Shown here: positions 58,557 through 64,000 of the stretch, one piece after another
Numbering within the stretch: the first letter of the stretch is position 1
How the letters are laid out: the number at the start of each line of letters is the position of its first letter
Source of the DNA: Pestalotiopsis fici W106-1
Lineage: Eukaryota > Ascomycota > Sordariomycetes > Amphisphaeriales > Sporocadaceae
NCBI RefSeq assembly: GCF_000516985.1
Contig: NW_006917102.1
Location: 1,621,681 to 1,685,680 of the forward strand
Length of the DNA: 64,000 bases
Direction of reading: 5' to 3'
Translations under genes and position numbers: made by a program
The notes under the pieces: generated by a model
Databases searched by the model: none
What the model saw: the letters and a program-made list of their open reading frames with translations, nothing else
What the model was told of the DNA's origin: nothing

Positions 58557-61001
58557 TCACAAGATGGACAGCTGTGCTGACTTTGGCAGATCTCGGGAGC
58601 TAAAGCCAACTTGAACCTGGAATTGGCCGGCCGGTATGCGCCACGCCTGATCAACGGTGCTCCAATAACTGAGATCCCTTCGGCTCAATTGAAACACCAC
58701 GCTCTTTGCTTCGCCTGTGGCCAGCTGTGCCTTTTCAAAGCCCCTGAGAACACGCACAGGAGTCCCGGCTGGAGTCGACTCCGAGGGCATTGACAGGTAT
58801 AGTTGGACCACGGAGGCGCCGTCCCTGTCGCCCGTATTCGCGACTTGGGCTGTCACGTTGACGAGCGGCGCGTAAAAATCAGTGAGTGGATTGGATTGAT
58901 TGCCGGCTGGGAGTGGATCGGGAGCAGCTGATGATAATGGTGTAATCGAGAGATCTGTGGTCAATTCAAAGGTGGTGTAACTCAGTCCAAATCCAAACTC
59001 ATACAGTGGTTCGATGTCAAGCGCATCAAAATGTCGGTAATCAATCAAAAGTCCATCGGTGAAATTGGATTGCCATGCACCAGGGTAAGTGACCTCGTCA
59101 CTAGTGAGATTTGCAATGGGGATATCGTAGTCTGCCTCTTGGACTGGAATCGTATATGGCAGCCGCCCGGATGGGTTGACATCACCCCAAAGAATGTCGG
59201 CAATGGAGTTGCCCGTCTCCTCGCCCGGAAGGTGAGCGGCAATGATGGCTCGGACATTTGTGTGGTTCGCCCAAGGCATGGTGTTGACGCCGACCGAGTG
59301 TGTGACAACCACAGTGTTGTTGCACTTGTCAGCCACCTGATTTACCACCGCAGTCGAGTTCCAATCGGCCTCAAAAGATACCCGATCAAACCCTTCGGCG
59401 GCAAAGGTCTTGAGAAACACGATGCACACATCGGGAACCGGGTATATGCTATGAAAGTCGCCAACCGCCAGTCGCTCATTGTTCAAAATGTATTGTACTC
59501 TGGCATTTGTCTGCCGAGCGCGCGCCTTGATGGCTTCCAACGGCGTAACCACGTAGGTGTGTCGGACACTGCTAGAGCCTCCACCAATGTCAAGTGTGCC
59601 GTACTCGAACCCGACATTTGTGGCTGGCGGATCTTGATAGACGAGCCCATCCGTCAGATCACCGGCGTCATTGCCAAACACTCCAATGTTGGCGGGGGAC
59701 ACCAGGGGTAGAGTACCATTGACATTCTTGAGGAGGACAGCGCCTGCAGCTCCGACTTGACGAATGAGCGTGGCATGGTCTCCTCTGACGTCGCGTGCTG
59801 GAGGGTTGGTGACGAGAGAGCCGAGTTCTTGCTGATACTGCGATGCAATGACGGAAAGGGAGGAAGGATCGAGAGTAGGGTAGTCGGTGATGTCTTGGCC
59901 CAATAAATAGTACTGGGTCATGATGCGCCGAACCATTTCATCGAGTCTGTCGGTCGATACGGTTCCGTTCTCTACGGCCGCTGCGACACGATCTCCGAAC
60001 CACGAGACTCCTTGTCCAGGCACGGTCGTACCCGGCATTTCCATATCCAGACCAGCGTTGATCGAATCTTCTGTAGAGTGCGTTGCATACCAATCGGATA
60101 CTGTATAGCCCTCAAAGCCCAACTCATCTCTCAATATACCATTGAGGAGCTTCGAGTTCTCGCAAGTATACGTCTGGTTGAACCGATTGTAACTGCACAT
60201 GACCGCAGCTGGCTTGGCATTGATGGCATCCACGAATGGCCAGAGATATACCTCGTGCAGGGTTCGGTCATCCATGTTGGACGAGACGGCATCAATGTTG
60301 GTTCCATCTGCCAAAGTCAGATTGGTCCGCTGAGTCTCTTGTTCGTTTCCGATGTAGTGCTTGGCCACAGCTTGGACACCCGTGCTTTGGAATCCGCGGA
60401 TGCTGTGATCCATTGCAACGCCAGTCAGATATGGATCTGCTGAGAATCCCTCCCAATTACGACCGCCCAGCGGGTGGCGTCCAAGAGGCCCGGCGACTGG
60501 ACTGTTGTTTGATAGAGTAGTTAGTCTCTGTCACTATGATGCTGAAGTCATGGGATGTGGCGACTCACCCAAGAACTACGTGCATGCCCTTGGCACGAAA
60601 CTCGTCGCCGATTGCAGCGGCGCGTTGGTACATGAGGTCGCGGTCCCATGTCGCCGCTGTTGTAAGCCCGGCCGGAAATACGCTGGTCAAGTCGGCACGG
60701 TTGACTCCAGAGGAGCCGTCAGAGAAACATATGCCGCTAAAGTTGAGTCGTGAAATGGGTCCAATACTCCCGATGCAGCCAAGTCCTGTCAATGGGTTCG
60801 CGCCGGTCACGACAGCCGTCTTTTCAGCCAGTGTCAACTGTGAGAGGAAATCATTCGCCTTTCCGACCGCAGCATCCCAATCTATTGCTGTCAGAATTTT
60901 GCCGAATACATTTGGGGATCAAGTGTACACCTACCACTGGACGCAGATGCAGCATTGACAAGGCCCACCCAGGCAAGTGATATTAATGCCAATGAGCGCA
61001 T
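58557..61001 (-). CDS. Secreted glycoside hydrolase family 3 beta-glucosidase
   Basis: Three exons (61001-60935, 60881-60569, 60501-58557) give 774 residues, in the usual range for fungal GH3. A signal peptide (MRSLALISLAWVGLVNA) is followed by the (beta/alpha)8 domain with DGSSGVNRADLTSVFPAGL, GRHPLGGRNWEGFSADPYLTG, KHYIGNEQETQR and MCSYNRFNQTYTCENSKLL. The nucleophile motif GFEGYTVSDWYATHS contains the catalytic Asp. The alpha/beta sandwich domain and a C-terminal fibronectin-III-like domain (VQLYLSMPS, RVLRGFEKAQL) complete it. It hydrolyses terminal beta-glucosyl residues outside the cell. In this block it may only serve nutrition, or it may trim a glycosylated metabolite. It shares an 822-bp divergent region with the FAD oxidase gene. 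Confidence 0.92.
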
Positions 61002-61823
61002 TTTGAAAAGAGTTCATATATGGGAAGAGTTGGGGAGATGAGTCGTTGATATGTCGTGATGAGAATATCGGACCTTGTCTTGACTCTTATATCACCTGTT
61101 GCCAAGGCAAAATGAAAGGGGCTCTGGGTTCCTACTTGACATTGTGATCAAAACTAGACCACCCATCGAAAATCAGGCAACCATTACGAACGAGGTATAG
61201 AACACAGTCTCTCCATGCCATGTAACTCACGTTAATGAAGATCTGAGTGTTTGTTTCCCGAATGCGCCCCTAATCCCTGCACTCTCGTATTTTTCGTATT
61301 ACATAATACAGTCCGTCGTGCCTATATTAGATTTAAGCTTGGGTTGTTTTTGTGGTCCCTGCTGCCGTCATGCCGGTGTGTGTAGTACTATGTACTGCCG
61401 GCACATGGACTAGATAGACTCAACGGCTTTAACTGCCCCTGATGGCATGCACCGCCCAGCCCAACGTTGCCTTTTTAGGGCCGCTGGCAACCCTTTGGCT
61501 TGAGAACCCCATAAATTACAAGAATTTACGCGTATTTCACATGTCTCCTATTTCCAAGGCTGCCTGCGATTCAGAGCACCGCCTCTTTGATATTAAGAGT
61601 GACAAAAACGCGTAAAAAGAACGGCCGAATACTATACTGGGTACCTAGTCATGCCTCCATACAAGGACAAGATCACCAAGTTTTGGGTCTACAAGGCTGA
61701 CAGCTACCACGCAACGATTGGATATAAGAATGCTACATCCCCGGCAGTCTGTCCAAACTTAGGAATTACTGGCATCAGTATCTTAGTCATTCTTTCATTT
61801 TCATTCTCTAGACAGTATCTTCC
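61002..61823. promoter_or_regulatory. Divergent promoter region of GH3 and FAD oxidase genes
   Basis: These 822 bp lie between two outward-reading genes for secreted enzymes. A minus-strand TATAA near 61087-61092 lies about 90 bp before the GH3 start. No gene is seen. Confidence 0.5.
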
Positions 61824-63545
61824 ATGTTCGTCAAAACACTGTTCTCTCTTGGCCTCGGCGTTGCCGCCGCGGCCAAATACGCTGCATCCAATACGACCTC
61901 TGCAACCCGTCTCGATCAACTCCCAACTCTGAGCGCAGGTGCTGATTGCGCATGCGGGCAACTGGCCGCTCAATTTGGCAATTCTCTCTTGACCACAAAT
62001 TCAACAAACTACACCGTCCAGGCTCAAGACTATTACGACATTCGCGCTGTGCTTGCGCCCAAGTGCATTTTCCTCCCCAATGATGCCGCCGAGGTGGCTT
62101 CGGGTATGGCCATCCTTGCATCATGCGGGGCACAGTTTGCCATTCGTGCCGTAGGCCACATGAATGTGAGTGGCAACTCGAGACCTTTCCATCCAACTAC
62201 TAACCACTGTTATTTGTCTTAGTTTCCCGGTGCCAACGATATCGACGGTGGTGTGGTGCTCGCCCTCAACAATCTCAAAGACATTCAAGTCAGCCCTGAC
62301 AATAAGACCGTCCAGGTCGGCCCCGGCAATCAGTGGGTTGATGTATACTCGGCGCTCGATGCATACGACCTGTATTGCATTGGCGGCCGCATGAAGACGA
62401 TTGGCGTGTCCGGCCTGAGCCTGATTGGCGGCTTCCACTACTTGACCAACAAGTACGGTTTCGCCATGGATAACGTCGTGAGCTATGATGTTGTTCTGGG
62501 CAACGGTACACAGGTGGTCGCCAATGCTACGTCCAACCCAGATCTCTTCTGGGCGCTCAAAGGCGGCGCCAATAACTTCGGAGTGGTTACCAAGTTTGTG
62601 CTCAAGACGCTGCCGATTCACCAGGTTAGCACGACTTTGCAGGTCTTTAACGAATCATATATTCGCGAGTTTATTGATGCCACCGTCGATTTGACCAAAA
62701 GTCAAGACCCCAGTATTGGCGCGGGGTCCATCATCACGATATCCTACAACACCACCACCAAGTCCATGACGGCCGTTCTTCGCGGTGTTCAGGAAGGCAC
62801 CGAGTCGCCGCCGTCCAGCTTTCAGAAGTTCTCGGAACTTCCGTCTACTTTGACCCAGAACGTTGTGCAGAAGCCCCTTGAGTTCCACGACCAGTTGGAT
62901 TCGCCATTCCAAATGTTCCGGTATGTTCCTGCTTTTCTTTTCAGTTGCATTGAAACGGTCGAATTGGAAAATGTGCTGACATCATGCGATTAAGCATCCA
63001 ATTTGGTCACAAGACAATTAAGCCGGATGCAGACCAGATCTACCGTATCTACGAGGCATGGAAAGCCGCCGTTGAGGACATTAGTGACGTGGAAGGACTG
63101 ATCCCAACACTCGTCCTCAACACCATGGCATCGAGTGCCATGAGCGTAGCCAAGAATAACGGCATCGGCAATGTGTGGGGTTTGGACGACAAGGAACCAT
63201 TGATCAGTGAGTAATAGCTGTGGAGACTGGTAAACGATGTTGCTCGTGCCTTTGCTAACACGAATCATAGTTTGGCAAACCTCTACTGGATGGGATAATG
63301 CAGCCAGCGATTTGCGTGTCACGAATTTCGCGCGCGGAGTTCTGGACGAGCTGCATGCCGAAAACCAAGCCAAAGGCCTTGCGTCGGAATTCCTTTACAT
63401 GGGCGATGCATCAGAATTTCAGGACCCATTTCTTGGATTTCCAGCGGAAAACGTTCAGAAAATGAAAGACGTAAGAAGTCTGTATGATCCCCTGGATGTC
63501 TTCACGAGACAAAACTGGGGCGGATTTAAGCTTCCCCGGATATAG
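61824..63545 (+). CDS. Secreted FAD-linked oxidoreductase (PCMH/berberine-bridge type)
   Basis: Four exons (61824-62165, 62223-62920, 62995-63206, 63271-63545) give 508 residues. A signal peptide (MFVKTLFSLGLGVAAAA) leads to a PCMH-type FAD domain. RAVGHMN replaces the usual R(S/G)GGH, keeping the His that normally binds FAD covalently. GGRMKTIGVSGLSLIGGFHYLTNKYG is the second flavin loop. It lacks the Cys of bicovalent members, so the flavin is probably attached only through His. LFWALKGGANNFGVVTKF follows. The C-terminus (SLYDPLDVFTRQNWGGFKLP) is a berberine-bridge-enzyme (BBE) end. Such enzymes oxidise alcohols, amines or carbohydrates, and are common tailoring enzymes in fungal metabolite clusters. 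Secretion together with GH3 could also mean sugar oxidation. Confidence 0.9.
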
Positions 63546-63584
63546 ATTGTGGCACGAACTCTTTTTATTGTACCATTCAGTCTA

Positions 63585-63966
63585 CTACGCCACCAAAGAG
63601 ACTGGGAGGACAAAAGTCTTCTCCATCAGAGAAATGGTCTTTCCATAGACCTCTCTACAAGAAGGTTCATCGCCCGACGAAAAGTCCAAACAAGTGAATT
63701 CGCAAAACAGAAAGCGATGGACAGCGCTGTAAAACTTTGATGAGTTCTGCATTTGAATTTCATTTAGCAAGTCTGCCGTAGCTTTCCAATATGAAACTGG
63801 CCCACGGCTTTCGGTGCAGACCTTTCATTCTTTTCATTCCAAATGTGATCGAGGGTCTCGAAAGAGAGTATCTCGAAGAGTAAAATGCCCAATGAGAATA
63901 AAGTTTTTTCCCGTCGTTCTAGGTGAAGGGTTTCAGTTGCGACGACGGGCTCCCGTTTCAAAGACC
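63585..63966 (-). pseudogene. 3' end of a kinase-like (DUF7580-type) protein, apparently frameshifted
   Basis: Reading leftward from the window edge, an exon that seems to begin after a CAG acceptor (63966) encodes KTLFSLGILLFEILSFETL. This resembles the 'SLGxxLLEL' helix of fungal kinase-like DUF7580 proteins (found with HeLo/prion-inhibition domains). The frame stops at 63764. A second, overlapping frame (63770-63585) continues the expected family pattern with SSKFYSAVHRFLFCEFTC. Joining the two needs a one-base frame change near 63770-63790; no suitable intron was found. This is either a decayed gene or a sequence error. Most of the gene is outside the window, and the family call is from memory of the pattern. 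Confidence 0.4.
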
Positions 63967-64000
63967 TGCTCGAGAGAATTTCACAGAATAATCAGTACCT

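Noticed and set aside
59031..59711. 226-codon plus-strand frame opposite GH3
   Set aside because: It is antisense to the GH3 catalytic region, a shadow of its codon bias.

Overview
This window is nuclear DNA of a filamentous ascomycete, most likely a Sordariomycete and perhaps Hypocreales. The evidence is short GT-AG introns of about 50-150 nt, CT-rich gene starts, Zn2Cys6 and bZIP regulators, many MFS transporters, and a P450/DMATS metabolic block. No ribosomal RNA, tRNA, CRISPR array or intact transposon was recognised. Exon models were read by hand from splice signals. Every complete multi-exon model given here closes to a whole number of codons.

Region 1 (1-9.5 kb) starts with the tail of a sucrose-type transporter. 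It then carries the most interesting pair in the window: a UstYa/DUF3328-type membrane oxidase (3260-4191, minus) transcribed away from a secreted repeat precursor (5150-5955, plus). The precursor has a signal peptide and near-identical two-cysteine peptides separated by Arg-Arg sites, which is the layout of a Kex2-processed or RiPP (dikaritin-like) precursor. A 100-N assembly gap lies inside the repeats. A Gfo/Idh/MocA-like oxidoreductase with an (Asn-Gly-Val)n tail follows.

Region 2 (10.3-21.5 kb) holds a 2,282-residue protein that joins a ZNFX1/Hrr1-type SF1 helicase, NFX1-type zinc fingers and three CbxX/CfxQ AAA+ modules. It is divergent from a conserved fungal protein often mislabelled geranylgeranyl pyrophosphate synthetase. 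A monocarboxylate-type MFS transporter follows.

Region 3 (22-35.4 kb) has a Zn2Cys6 regulator with a dense CGG array upstream, a large fungal membrane protein, a five-exon bZIP factor that no single open frame reveals, and two consecutive DHA1-type MFS transporters.

Region 4 (35.4-51 kb) is gene-sparse. It contains a small secreted Pro/Gly/Lys/His protein (37496-38472, minus) in which each octapeptide repeat is encoded by its own 24-nt microexon, a bestrophin-type anion channel, and an Arg/Ser-rich single-membrane-span protein of unknown function.

Region 5 (51-63.6 kb) looks like a compact biosynthetic or secreted-enzyme block: a divergent cytochrome P450, a DMATS prenyltransferase, a secreted arylsulfotransferase-like protein, a GH3 beta-glucosidase and a secreted FAD (berberine-bridge-type) oxidase. 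Two divergent promoters tie members together. No PKS, NRPS or terpene synthase is visible. The right edge carries the frameshifted or mis-assembled end of a kinase-like (DUF7580-type) protein.
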